DNA from: UBA1479 sp964012715
GTDB taxonomy: Bacteria; Pseudomonadota; Alphaproteobacteria; Rhodospirillales; Casp-alpha2
Length of the DNA: 64,000 nt
Direction: 5' to 3'
Assembly: GCA_964012715.1 (NCBI GenBank)
Contig: CAXGUG010000001.1
Span: forward strand, 95,250-159,249
The notes below the pieces were generated by a model, which worked only from the letters and a program-made list of their open reading frames with translations, was not told where the DNA came from and did no database searches. Position numbers and translations under genes: made by a program. This document shows positions 1-7,760 of this stretch, one piece after another (the first letter of the stretch is position 1; every line of letters starts with the position of its first letter).

Positions 1-1005
1 CAAGAGGCCCTGCAGGGTCAGCATGACCCGGTCGAGCAGGAAGCCGATGATGCCGATGGTGAACACGGCGACCATGATCTTGCCGAGCGAATGGGAAGAG
101 CCGTTCTGGAACTCGTCCCAAACGAATTTTCCGAGGCCCGGGTTCTGGGCCAGCATCTCGGCCGCGATCAGCACCATCCAGCCGACGCCCAACGACAAGC
201 GCAGCCCCGTGAAGATCAGCGGCAAGGCCGATGGCAGGACCATCTTCATGACCTTGGTCCACCAGTTGAGCTGCAGAACGCGACCGACGTTGACCAGATC
301 GCGGTCGATGGAGGCGACGCCGACCGAGGTGTTGATGAGCGTCGGCCAAAGCGAGCAGAGCGTCACGGTGATCGCCGAGTTGAGAAACGATTTCTCGAAC
401 ATCGGATCGTCGGTCACGTAAACGGCGCTGACGACCATGGTGACGATCGGCAGCCAGGCCAGCGGCGAAACCGGCTTGAACAGCTGAATCAGCGGGTTCA
501 TCGCCGAATTAAACAGGGGCGACAGGCCGCAAAGAATACCGATCGGCACGGCGAAGGCGGTCGCGATCAGGAAGCCCATGAACACGGTCTTCAAGCTGGT
601 GCCGATCTGATCGACATAGCTCGGCTTGCCGGTATAGGTGCGCCATTTGACTTCCGCGTTCGGGTCTTCGGCCAGCTTGCGCGCGTTGCGCTTTTCCTGG
701 CGTTCGTAGAAGGCGGCTTCCTTGTCGCGCTGGATCTTATGGTCTTCCCACAGGCTGACCGCTTCCTCGTAGACGGCGACCGGGCCGGGGATTTTGCCCA
801 GGCTGGTCTCGACCTGGCTCGCCAGATGCGACCACAGACCCAGGAAAACGGCGAAGGCAACCACGGGAACGCCCAACAGGCGCCAAAGCTGCATCAGTTC
901 GTGGCGCGGGTTTTCACCGGCGATCATTCGAATGACAGGCGTGAACCAGGTCAGGCCGATCAGCGTCAGGACGTTGTTGACGCGGTTGGCGGTGATGGCG
1001 GTCAT
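1..1005 (-). CDS. nrtB: Nitrate/nitrite ABC transporter permease NrtB (3' end cut by window edge)
   Basis: Inner-membrane permease of a nitrate/nitrite importer. The frame is open for 335 codons from an ATG at 1005 to the window edge with no stop, so most of the protein is present. The C-terminal two thirds follow the NrtB/SsuC/TauC binding-protein-dependent permease pattern: several membrane helices and an EAA-type loop with the ending LPSALPLI. An unusual highly charged segment at residues about 88-122 follows the first helix and is longer than in typical NrtB proteins. It lies 76 bases downstream of nrtA on the same strand, so the two are surely co-transcribed. The ATPase gene (nrtC or nrtD) is expected just beyond position 1. 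A second ATG at 1010 runs into a stop, which fixes the start at 1005. Confidence 0.9.
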   Translation of the reverse strand, partial: MTAITANRVNNVLTLIGLTWFTPVIRMIAGENPRHELMQLWRLLGVPVVAFAVFLGLWSHLASQVETSLGKIPGPVAVYEEAVSLWEDHKIQRDKEAAFYERQEKRNARKLAEDPNAEVKWRTYTGKPSYVDQIGTSLKTVFMGFLIATAFAVPIGILCGLSPLFNSAMNPLIQLFKPVSPLAWLPIVTMVVSAVYVTDDPMFEKSFLNSAITVTLCSLWPTLINTSVGVASIDRDLVNVGRVLQLNWWTKVMKMVLPSALPLIFTGLRLSLGVGWMVLIAAEMLAQNPGLGKFVWDEFQNGSSHSLGKIMVAVFTIGIIGFLLDRVMLTLQGLL

Positions 1006-1081
1006 GTCATGTCTCTTTCAATTTCTTGCGTGCATCCGGATTGACGGGACGGGGCCGGGCCCGCGTCCCGTCCGCACGGAA

Positions 1082-2476
1082 TCAGCCCTGGACCTCGGCG
1101 CCCACGACGACCTGTTCTTTCTTCAGGCCGATCGGGAACTTTTCCAGGTAAGCGTTCGGCTTGCGCCCGTCGAAGGTGATGCCGTCGATGAACTCGGCCT
1201 GGGGGGCGCGGTAGCCGTCGGTGTCCCAGGGGAAGTCCTTCTTGTCGGCCTTGCCTTCGTCGACCAGCAGTTTGGCCGCCTTCAGGTAGATGTCCGGGCG
1301 ATAGACCTTCTTGGCGATGTCCGCGTACCAACTGTCCGGCTTGCCTTCGGTGATCTGGCCCCAACGGCGCATCTGCGTCAGGTACCAGACGGCGTCGGAC
1401 AGATAGGGGTAGGTCGCGAAATAGCGGAAGAACACGTTGAAGTCCGGCAGCGGCCGCTTGTCGCCCTTCTCGTATTCGAACGTGCCGGTCATCGAGTTGG
1501 CGATAACCTCGTAATCGGCGCCGACGTATTCGGACCGCGCCAGGATCTTCACGGCTTCCTTGCGGTTGCCGTCGTTGTTGGCGTCCAGCCACATGGCGGC
1601 GCGGATCAGCGCCTTGGTCAGGGCCAGGGTGGTGTTCGGATATTTTTCCGAGAATTCCTTGGTGATGCCGAAGACCTTTTCCGGGTTGTCTTTCCAGATC
1701 TCGTAGTCGGTGATGACCGGCACGCCGATGCCTTTGAACACCGCCTGCTGGTTCCACGGCTCGCCGACGCAGTAGCCGAAGATCGTGCCGGCTTCCATCG
1801 TCGCCGGCATTTGCGGCGGCGGGGTCACGGACAACAGGGCATCGGCCTTGATCTGACCGGAGATGTCGGTCTTGGAATAGTAGCCGGGGTGGATGCCGCC
1901 GGCGGCCAGCCAGTAGCGCAGTTCGTAGTTATGGGTCGAGACCGGGAAGACCATGCCCATCTTGAAGGGCTTGCCCTCGGCCTTGTACTTGGCGACCACA
2001 GGCTTCAGGTAATCAGCCTTGATCGGGTGGACCGGCTTGCCGTCCTTGTGCGGGACGTGCTTCTTCATCTCGGCCCAGACGTCGTTCGACACGGTGATGC
2101 CGTTGCCGTTCAGGTCCATGGAGAACGGCGTGATGACATGCGCCTGGGTACCGAAGCCGATGGTCGCGCCCAGCGGCTGGCCCGCCAGCATATGGGCGCC
2201 GTCGAGCTGCCCGTCGATCACGCGGTCGAGCAGAACCTTCCAGTTGGCCTGGGCTTCCAGGGTGACGAACAGGCCTTCGTCTTCGAAGAAGCCTTTCTCA
2301 TAGGCAATGGCGAGGGGCGCCATGTCGGTCAGCTTGATGAACCCGAATTTGAGTTCTTCCTTTTCGACCTTCAGGCCCGCGGCGGCTGCGGGCTCAGGGG
2401 AGAAGCCGAGCGCGCCGGCGATAATCGCGGCGGCGGCAAAGCCTTTCATAAACAAACGTCGCTTGGTCGTAGTCAT
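1082..2476 (-). CDS. nrtA: Nitrate/nitrite-binding protein NrtA with Tat signal
   Basis: Periplasmic binding protein that delivers nitrate/nitrite to NrtB. The ATG at 2476 is preceded by AAGGAG; an in-frame upstream extension to 2545 lacks comparable support. The N-terminus (TTKRRLFMKGF followed by a hydrophobic Ala-rich stretch) is a twin-arginine signal. The mature part matches the NrtA/NasS family, including STHNYELRYWLAAGG and the pattern GYCVGEPWNQQAV near the middle. About 464 residues is normal for the family. It is preceded by a long leader with an attenuator (2544-2614), so its expression is probably switched on by NasT when nitrate or nitrite is sensed. It is paralogous to the cytoplasmic sensor encoded at 7899-9104. 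Confidence 0.95.
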   Translation of the reverse strand: MTTTKRRLFMKGFAAAAIIAGALGFSPEPAAAAGLKVEKEELKFGFIKLTDMAPLAIAYEKGFFEDEGLFVTLEAQANWKVLLDRVIDGQLDGAHMLAGQPLGATIGFGTQAHVITPFSMDLNGNGITVSNDVWAEMKKHVPHKDGKPVHPIKADYLKPVVAKYKAEGKPFKMGMVFPVSTHNYELRYWLAAGGIHPGYYSKTDISGQIKADALLSVTPPPQMPATMEAGTIFGYCVGEPWNQQAVFKGIGVPVITDYEIWKDNPEKVFGITKEFSEKYPNTTLALTKALIRAAMWLDANNDGNRKEAVKILARSEYVGADYEVIANSMTGTFEYEKGDKRPLPDFNVFFRYFATYPYLSDAVWYLTQMRRWGQITEGKPDSWYADIAKKVYRPDIYLKAAKLLVDEGKADKKDFPWDTDGYRAPQAEFIDGITFDGRKPNAYLEKFPIGLKKEQVVVGAEVQG

Positions 2477-2543
2477 TTCGTTGCTCCTTCGTCGGCTCGC
2501 TTTCCCGAACCGGACATGGTCCGGAATTCGATCAAGGCGGGAC

Positions 2544-2614
2544 AAAACAAAATGGCCGCGTTCCCTTGGACAGCCCCCGCGATACGGGAGACGTCTGGGA
2601 AGCAGCCGTGCTTC
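2544..2614 (-). promoter_or_regulatory. NasT/ANTAR-type leader attenuator of nrtA (hexaloop hairpin overlapping a terminator)
   Basis: On the transcript, GAAGC-ACGGCU-GCUUC (2614 to 2599) forms a 5-bp stem with a hexaloop carrying A at loop position 1 and G at position 4, the ANTAR-target signature. The alternative fold pairs GGCUGCUUCCC (2607-2597) with GGGAACGCGGCC (2565-2554). That gives 11 bp with one bulged C, followed by AUUUUGUUUU: an intrinsic terminator. The two folds share bases 2607-2599 and so exclude each other. The U-tract ends 68 bases before the nrtA ATG. Known biology: NasT stabilises hexaloop hairpins and prevents termination when NasS releases it. A partner hairpin P1 is less clear: UGGUUC-GUCGUA-GAGCCA at 2666-2649 is one option. 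Confidence 0.72.
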
Positions 2615-2648
2615 TGGGGCGCGTTGTTGGGCCCTATGGCTTGGAGGT

Positions 2649-2666
2649 TGGCTCTACGACGAACCA
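2649..2666 (-). promoter_or_regulatory. Possible first hexaloop hairpin (P1) of the nrtA leader
   Basis: UGGUUC and GAGCCA form a 6-bp stem (one G-U pair) closing the hexaloop GUCGUA. The loop has G at position 4 but G rather than A at position 1, and the linker to the next hairpin is 34 bases. An alternative is GGGCCC-AACAAC-GCGCCC just 2 bases upstream of P2, which has one C-C mismatch. I cannot choose between them by eye. Confidence 0.35.
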
Positions 2667-2795
2667 TGTTATCGGCAGGGCGGCGAGCGTTGGCGCCCTG
2701 AACCGAGGTCTTCGAATTCGCGGCGACGAAACCGTCGATCAAACCGCGATCAAATTCATATTCAAAAACTATAGGCTGGGAGAAATCACAATTCA

Positions 2796-2809
2796 GGCAA
2801 TTAATTGCC
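2796..2809. promoter_or_regulatory. Perfect 14-bp palindrome GGCAATTAATTGCC, candidate operator of nrtA
   Basis: A perfect dyad lies about 320 bases upstream of the nrtA ATG, before the leader. Close relatives occur at 12918-12931 and 13382-13395. It resembles a sigma-54 element, but the spacing between the GG and GC dinucleotides is one base too short. A protein-binding dyad is therefore more likely. A weak sigma-70-like TATAGT lies just downstream on the minus strand (about 2772). Confidence 0.4.
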
Positions 2810-2864
2810 AAACCACGCATACGAATGGTCCGCGCGTCCTGCCCATCGGTGGACCGGGCGCGGC

Positions 2865-2888
2865 GGCCGGCGGAATAATCCGCCGGCC
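2865..2888 (-). terminator. Hairpin downstream of the globin gene
   Basis: GGCCGGCGGA and TCCGCCGGCC form a perfect 10-bp stem with a 4-base loop, starting 24 bases after the globin stop codon. No U-tract follows, so it may act as an RNA 3' end stabiliser or a Rho-dependent end. It separates the haem operon from the nrtA leader. Confidence 0.5.
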
Positions 2889-2912
2889 ATCCGTCGATGC
2901 GGCGGTGCTTGA

Positions 2913-3326
2913 TCACGCCGCCTCCGCCGCTGCTTCTTTCATCACCGTGGCCAGCAGGCCATAGGCCTCGGCCCAGGCGGCTTCGACTTCCGGGGTGAAG
3001 GCATCGCCCAAACCCTGGCCCAGCGTCCACAGCAGCGCACCGCCAACGATGTCATAGTGCTCGTCCTTGACGCCGTAATCGACGTGGCGACGGCCCAGTT
3101 CCTGGACGGCGCTGACGACGGTTTCGACCTGGTGCAGGTTGTTCACGGCAACGCCGATCATCTGCATCAGCTTCTTTTTCTGTTCGGTCATGTCCTGCGG
3201 GAACATCGGGCGCAGCTGCGGCGCGACTTCGAACAGGCGGCCGTAGAAGATGTCGGCGGCCGGTCCGGCGATCGGCACGACGGCTTTGAAGCTGTCCTGA
3301 ACCATTGCGATCTGTTCGGGTGTCAT
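2913..3326 (-). CDS. Single-domain bacterial globin
   Basis: A 137-residue globin of the Vitreoscilla-haemoglobin/flavohaemoglobin type without the reductase domain. Tyr28 in FYGRLFEVAP fits the B10 distal tyrosine, Phe42 the conserved CD1 phenylalanine, and His81 in GRRHVDYGV the proximal haem ligand. The HYDIVGGALLWTL segment is typical of this group. Family members bind oxygen or NO, and the B10 tyrosine is linked to NO dioxygenation. It is the last gene of the operon with the multihaem cytochrome, so detoxifying NO that leaks from nitrite reduction is a reasonable inference. The reducing partner is not encoded in the gene; the operon's own FAD protein is a candidate. AAAGGA precedes the ATG. 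It has no signal peptide, so it is cytoplasmic. Confidence 0.9.
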   Translation of the reverse strand: MTPEQIAMVQDSFKAVVPIAGPAADIFYGRLFEVAPQLRPMFPQDMTEQKKKLMQMIGVAVNNLHQVETVVSAVQELGRRHVDYGVKDEHYDIVGGALLWTLGQGLGDAFTPEVEAAWAEAYGLLATVMKEAAAEAA

Positions 3327-3353
3327 TTGATTTTCCTTTCTGAATTTGGGGGG

Positions 3354-3400
3354 CGACCGGACCCGGCCCCAGTGCGGGACCGGGCCGAGCCGGTTAATTC
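3354..3400 (-). other. Intercistronic hairpin between DUF3365 and globin genes
   Basis: ACCGG/CCGGT and the inner CCCGG/CCGGG arms nest into a GC-rich hairpin with no U-tract. It probably slows degradation or sets the ratio of flanking mRNAs rather than ending transcription. Confidence 0.35.
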
Positions 3401-3419
3401 ATCAAGCGGATCAACCCGC

Positions 3420-4031
3420 CTATTTCATCGGGACGCGGATCACCACGCCGCCCATGACATCGCCCATCTTGAAGTCGGTGCGAGGCGAGTCTTTGTGCGC
3501 GTTGTGGCAGTTGATGCAGGGGGCGGCGACGCCGACGTCGGCGTAGACGGCGGTGAAGTATTTGGTGCCGCCCAATTCTTCCTCGCCATAGAACGGCTTT
3601 TCGCCCTTGTTCTCGGCGATGAAGGTCAGGCCTTTTTTCTCGATCTCGGTACGCGGCGCGTTCTGTTTGTTGATCGGCCAGAGGGACAGCAGCTGGTACG
3701 AGAACTTGTCGGTCTTCGACGCGACCTTTTCCGAGCCGAAGCGGAACATCTGCGCCGGCAAGGGCAGAGCCTTTTCGTCCTCGAAGTGTTCAGAGGCCTT
3801 GATCACCTTGTGCTTGGCGGCCAGACGGCCGACCACCATCTTGGTATAGATTTCGCGGTCGGACGCCATCACCAGATGCAGCATGTCGGTAAAGGTTTCG
3901 TAAGACACGCCTTTGTCCTTGTCGCTGCCGAACAGCCCGGCCTTGGCCGGAGCAGAGGACAGCCCCAGGGTGATCGCGCCTGCGCAGGCAAGCGCCGTGC
4001 ACGCTGCGGCAATGGTCAGTTTCTTGGTCAT
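3420..4031 (-). CDS. Periplasmic monohaem cytochrome c, DUF3365 (Tll0287-like)
   Basis: A 203-residue exported protein. The ATG at 4031 follows AAGGAG and begins a signal peptide (KKLTIAAACTALACAGAI, cleavage near AKA at residues 29-31). One haem c motif, CINCH, sits at residues 172-176 near the C-terminus, with a C-terminal GGVVIRVPM strand, as in the DUF3365/Tll0287 haem domain. This domain is found alone or as a sensor module of kinases. Here it stands alone between an 11-haem cytochrome and a globin. It may be a small electron carrier or a redox/NO-sensing partner of the larger cytochrome. Its exact role is unknown. Confidence 0.85.
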   Translation of the reverse strand: MTKKLTIAAACTALACAGAITLGLSSAPAKAGLFGSDKDKGVSYETFTDMLHLVMASDREIYTKMVVGRLAAKHKVIKASEHFEDEKALPLPAQMFRFGSEKVASKTDKFSYQLLSLWPINKQNAPRTEIEKKGLTFIAENKGEKPFYGEEELGGTKYFTAVYADVGVAAPCINCHNAHKDSPRTDFKMGDVMGGVVIRVPMK

Positions 4032-4095
4032 TCGGAATCTCCTTGTCGTGTTCCTGTAGTTCCTGTCGTGGCGTTTCGATTGACGGATGCGGGCA

Positions 4096-5520
4096 TTACT
4101 GCTGCTCCCGGCGGCGCGCCCGTTCCCGCATCCTGTTGACCACCCAGTCGATGCTTTCGACATGGTGGGCGGGCTTGCCTTTGAAGTTGTTCTTGATCAG
4201 CGCCGGATCGGCGAGCGCATCGATGCTGAAGCGCAGACCGTGACAATCGGCGCAGACGCTGCGGATCATCTTTTCGTTGGGCCGCAGGTTGTCGTTCTGG
4301 TTATGGGTGACGAAGACCTTTTCCCCACCGTAGTCGTCGCGCGCCAGATGACGCGGCATGTGACAAGTGGCGCAGGTCACGGCGGAGCCGGGCCGCAGTT
4401 CGCCCTCGGTTTCGCGGTCGCGCAGGGAGTTGTGCTGCGACATGCGGTAAGCCTGGGTGTGTTCGTCGGCGTGGCAGGTTTCGCAGGCTTCGACCTGGGC
4501 GAAGACCACATCGTATTTGTGCGCCCCGTGACAGGTGTTGCAGTCGAGCACCGTGTCATGGGCCTTGGCCTCCATCGGGAGGCGGGCCAGGGCCGGGGTC
4601 ATCGGGGTCAGGCCCCGATCTTCGAACAGCCCGATGAAATCGTCCTTGCGCGAGGTCCACAAACCAGGGCGCTGGCGCATGCCGTGCTTGCCCTCGGTAA
4701 AAGTTTTGACCTCGGCGGCGTGGCAGGTCGAGCAGACCTCCATTCCCGGCGACGCAATCCATTCGTCGGGTCGGGTGCGTTTGCGCGGCTGATGGCAGGC
4801 GGAACAATTGACCCCTGCCTCAGCATGGCCCGACGCCGCCCATTCGGCGGTATGCTTGGCATCGCCGCGATGGGCCGCGGGCGCGTCGGCGTCGGTCAGC
4901 GTCAAGGGTTTCGGCTTGGCGGGGGCCTGCGGGTCGACCGGCGGCACCCAGTTGCGCAACGAGACCAAGAGGACTTCCTTGAAGTCCGGCTCGGCATGAC
5001 GTTTTTCCAGGAAATCTTCGTAAAGCGCCCGGTTGTCGTGGAAGTTATGGCAGCCGCTAGAGGCGCAGGTGTCGAAGCCCAATCCTTCGTGCGACGGGCG
5101 CTCCTTGGCCACGTCTTTGTGGCATAGGGCGCAATAGTCGTCCGGCATCGTCACGGCCATGGCGTTGGTGATGCCCGGCTGATGTTCCCGGTGGCATGTC
5201 ACGCAATAGCGGGCGTCCAGCTTGGCCACCCGGTCGGCGTTGCGCGGGTCGATGAATTTGGTCCGGGGATGAGAATCATGCGCCGCCTTCAGCTCTTCGC
5301 CGTGGCAGTTGACGCAGCCCTTCTGTAGCGCGTCGATCCCGCCGAACATCGAGGTATGGCAGGCGTCGCAGGCCAGTTCGATCTGGTGATGGGCCGAGGT
5401 CGTCTTGCCGATCAGCAGCAGCTTGCGAAAGTCGCCGCCGTAATACATGGCCGCCGCGATGGCCGAGGCGCCAACCAACGTCACCAGGAACCAGAACAGC
5501 CAGAGGATCTTGTTGCGCAT
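4096..5520 (-). CDS. Membrane-anchored multihaem cytochrome c with 11 haem motifs
   Basis: A 474-residue protein with one N-terminal membrane anchor (residues about 5-26) and a periplasmic body. Ten CXXCH motifs are visible, starting at residues 51, 69, 106, 130, 239, 263, 327, 346, 383 and 423. There is also one CX4CH motif (CASSGCH, 152-158). No CXXCK motif is present, unlike NrfA or octahaem tetrathionate reductase. Spacing and the final VCADCH-FSIDAL region recall the hydroxylamine oxidoreductase/octahaem reductase superfamily, but I cannot place it firmly. It lies 16 bases downstream of the FAD/b-type fusion gene, whose membrane domain could pass electrons to it. Substrates to consider are nitrite, hydroxylamine and NO. 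A role as pure electron conduit is possible. Confidence 0.85.
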   Translation of the reverse strand: MRNKILWLFWFLVTLVGASAIAAAMYYGGDFRKLLLIGKTTSAHHQIELACDACHTSMFGGIDALQKGCVNCHGEELKAAHDSHPRTKFIDPRNADRVAKLDARYCVTCHREHQPGITNAMAVTMPDDYCALCHKDVAKERPSHEGLGFDTCASSGCHNFHDNRALYEDFLEKRHAEPDFKEVLLVSLRNWVPPVDPQAPAKPKPLTLTDADAPAAHRGDAKHTAEWAASGHAEAGVNCSACHQPRKRTRPDEWIASPGMEVCSTCHAAEVKTFTEGKHGMRQRPGLWTSRKDDFIGLFEDRGLTPMTPALARLPMEAKAHDTVLDCNTCHGAHKYDVVFAQVEACETCHADEHTQAYRMSQHNSLRDRETEGELRPGSAVTCATCHMPRHLARDDYGGEKVFVTHNQNDNLRPNEKMIRSVCADCHGLRFSIDALADPALIKNNFKGKPAHHVESIDWVVNRMRERARRREQQ

Positions 5521-5536
5521 GATCTTCCCCGGCCCT

Positions 5537-7579
5537 TCAGTAGAAATAGACCGTGGCGATATGCGCGCCGAGCAACAGCGGCAACGGCCACAACAACAGG
5601 ATATGCGCCCAGACCGGCAGGCTGCGCGGCGCGGTGCGGGCCCCCTTCATCGGTCCGTTGAGAAGCTTGTGTTCGACCGCCGTGACCACCCCGGCAACCG
5701 CACCGACGGCGGATAGGACCAGGAACAGGCCCATCAACCAGCCGTTCAAATTTTCGCCTAGGTGAAAGCCGGTGTGCACGAATAGCCCGGCGATCAACAA
5801 TGCGCCGACAATGCCGTGCACCAACCGCCAGCCGTTGTAGCCGCCCAGGTTGCGGAACATCTTGATCCGCTTGCGCAGGCCCAACACAGCGGCAACGACC
5901 ATGAAACCCAGCAAGGTAAAGCCGGAGATCTGCTTGATCAGCGGGTCGATCCACAACAGGTCGAGGCGCAGGCGGGCCTCTACGCTGGTCGAATAAGGCC
6001 AAGCCGGAACCAGCGCCGTGACCGCGGCGAGGATCGCCGCCAGGATGGAAAACACCAACAGCGGCTTCCACTTGCCGACGGGTTCGGCCTTTGCCTCGGC
6101 CCCCAACAGTTCCTGTAACAACGGCTGACAGGTGCCGCAGACGGTCGAGGCGCAGGTCGCGCGCTTCAGGTCGTCCAAGGTCGAACAGCCGGCATCCATC
6201 GCCGCACCCAACATACCGCGCGTCACGCCGGTGCAGTTACAGACGGTCGCCGCATCGGCCCAATCGCGCACCGGGATCGGCCCCGTCTCCTTGGCTAGCA
6301 AGCCGGTCGTCCGCAGGCGGCGCAGCTCGAAGGTCGAAACCCTGGCATGGGTCTTGATCATCTGCTGCAGGCGATTGATTTCGGCCCAAGGGCCGATGGC
6401 GATGGCGCCGACGACGCGGCCCCGCCGGATGATGACCCGGCGGTACAACCCGGCATCGGGATCGCTCCAGGAAACGCTGGTCAGGCTCTGATCTTCATCG
6501 ACCTGCTCGACCTCGCCCATCGAGAACACATCGACGCCGACGACCTTCAGGCGGGTCGCGGGAACGCTGCCCGCATAACCCGGTCCGCTACGGCCCAGGA
6601 TATGATCGACGCAGGTCGCGGCCTGTTCCAACCCCGGCCCGACCAGGCCATAGCAAAAACCTTCGAACTCGGCGCATTCGCCGACGGCATAGATTTCCGG
6701 ATCGTCGGTCCGCATATGGGCATCGACCGATATGCCCCGGCCCACGGCCAACCCGGCGTCGCGGGCGATTTCCATATTGGCCCGCACCCCGGTGCAGACG
6801 ATGACCGTGTCGCAATCGACAACTTCGCCGCCGGACAGCACGACCCGCTCGACCCGGCCATCGCCTTCGATCGCCTGAACGCGGGTCAGGGTGCGCGGGA
6901 CAATCCCCAGTGCGCCCATCTTGGCCGCGACCAGATCGCCCCCTTCCTGGTCCAACTGGCGGGGCAGCAGGCGGCTTTCGTGTTCCAGAACCCAAGTCTC
7001 TACGCCGCGCGCCGCCATGCCGCGCGCCGCCTCCAAGCCCAATAGGCCGCCGCCGACGATCACTGTGCGGGTCGACCGGAACGACCGGGCGACCAGGCGT
7101 TCGACGTCGTCGAAATCGCGGAAGGTGAAGACGCCGTCCAAATCCCGGCCCGGGATTTCCGGCACGTGCGGGCGCGATCCGGTGGCGACGATCAAACGGC
7201 CATACGGCCAGGAGCGGCCATAATCGTCGATGACGACACGGCGATCGCGGTCGATGGTTCGGATGCGCAAACCGTCGTAACGGCTGACCTGGGCATCCGC
7301 GCCGAAACCTTCGGGCTGATAGACTTGGCCGAGTTGAACCTCGCCGGTCAGAAAGGGGGTGAGCTTGATCCGGTTGTAGGGACGCCAGCGTTCGGCGTTG
7401 AACAACATTACGGGCACGCCTGCGCGGGACAGTTCCTCGGCCACGCGGAGGCCCGCCGGGCCCGCGCCGATGATCACTGCCGGATGATCCTGTTCCCACG
7501 GCGAGCCGGCCGGGGACGTTTCGCCCACCGCCGCCACCGGCGTTTCCGCCGCTTTGGTCGCCTTTCTGGAAAAGAACAT
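5537..7579 (-). CDS. NirB-like FAD/NAD(P)H oxidoreductase with [2Fe-2S] BFD domain fused to a membrane b-type-like domain
   Basis: A 680-residue fusion. Residues 34-345 form a pyridine-nucleotide-disulphide oxidoreductase: FAD motif GAGPAG at 38-43, NAD(P) motif GGGLLG at 176-181, second FAD motif near 295-302. Residues about 443-490 are a BFD-type [2Fe-2S] domain with Cys447, 449, 481 and 484. These two modules match the N-terminal half of NADH-nitrite reductase NirB. The sirohaem reductase half is missing. In its place are four or five membrane helices (about 504-677) with histidines 588, 602, 606, 637, 659 and 673, suited to b-haem binding. The logical role is NAD(P)H oxidation in the cytoplasm and electron export to the 11-haem cytochrome encoded next. 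It is first in the operon, and GAGG precedes the ATG. Confidence 0.85.
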   Translation of the reverse strand: MFFSRKATKAAETPVAAVGETSPAGSPWEQDHPAVIIGAGPAGLRVAEELSRAGVPVMLFNAERWRPYNRIKLTPFLTGEVQLGQVYQPEGFGADAQVSRYDGLRIRTIDRDRRVVIDDYGRSWPYGRLIVATGSRPHVPEIPGRDLDGVFTFRDFDDVERLVARSFRSTRTVIVGGGLLGLEAARGMAARGVETWVLEHESRLLPRQLDQEGGDLVAAKMGALGIVPRTLTRVQAIEGDGRVERVVLSGGEVVDCDTVIVCTGVRANMEIARDAGLAVGRGISVDAHMRTDDPEIYAVGECAEFEGFCYGLVGPGLEQAATCVDHILGRSGPGYAGSVPATRLKVVGVDVFSMGEVEQVDEDQSLTSVSWSDPDAGLYRRVIIRRGRVVGAIAIGPWAEINRLQQMIKTHARVSTFELRRLRTTGLLAKETGPIPVRDWADAATVCNCTGVTRGMLGAAMDAGCSTLDDLKRATCASTVCGTCQPLLQELLGAEAKAEPVGKWKPLLVFSILAAILAAVTALVPAWPYSTSVEARLRLDLLWIDPLIKQISGFTLLGFMVVAAVLGLRKRIKMFRNLGGYNGWRLVHGIVGALLIAGLFVHTGFHLGENLNGWLMGLFLVLSAVGAVAGVVTAVEHKLLNGPMKGARTAPRSLPVWAHILLLWPLPLLLGAHIATVYFY

Positions 7580-7605
7580 GCCGTGCCCTCGTCTCGCGCA
7601 GAGTC

Positions 7606-7672
7606 AAAAAATCCGCTTCGGGATGAAGTCATCCCGTTCGAGCGACGACGCTCTGCGCCCATCGACGGACGC
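7606..7672 (-). promoter_or_regulatory. NasT/ANTAR-type leader with two hexaloop hairpins and terminator, upstream of the multihaem operon
   Basis: On the transcript, GCGUCC-GUCGAU-GGGCGC (7672-7655) is a 6-bp stem with a hexaloop. One base later GAGC-GUCGUC-GCUC (7653-7640) is a second stem with a hexaloop. Both loops have G at position 4, but G rather than the usual A at position 1. Next is a terminator: CGGGAUG-ACUU-CAUCCCG (7636-7619), extended by CGCU (7644-7641) pairing with AGCG (7617-7614), and followed by GAUUUUUU (to 7606). The lower terminator arm uses bases of the second hairpin. The order hexaloop-hexaloop-terminator 27 bases before the operon matches ANTAR leaders. The non-consensus first loop base lowers my certainty. 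Confidence 0.6.
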
Positions 7673-7760
7673 GATCCTGTTTGGTTAGAAGGACTCTTCG
7701 GCGAGCCTGCCTACGGATCGGGCGGCGGCCATCGGCGCCCAATCACCTGAAATGCTGCAA

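Noticed and set aside
91..2701. Long plus-strand open frames opposite nrtB and nrtA
   Set aside because: They run antisense to clear nrt genes, their products have no recognisable domains and are rich in Arg/Gly/His/Val as expected for shadow frames in high-GC DNA.
2796..2811. Sigma-54 promoter reading of TTGGCAATTAATTGCC before nrtA
   Set aside because: The distance between GG and GC is nine instead of ten bases, a spacing that sigma-54 does not tolerate well; treated as a dyad operator instead.
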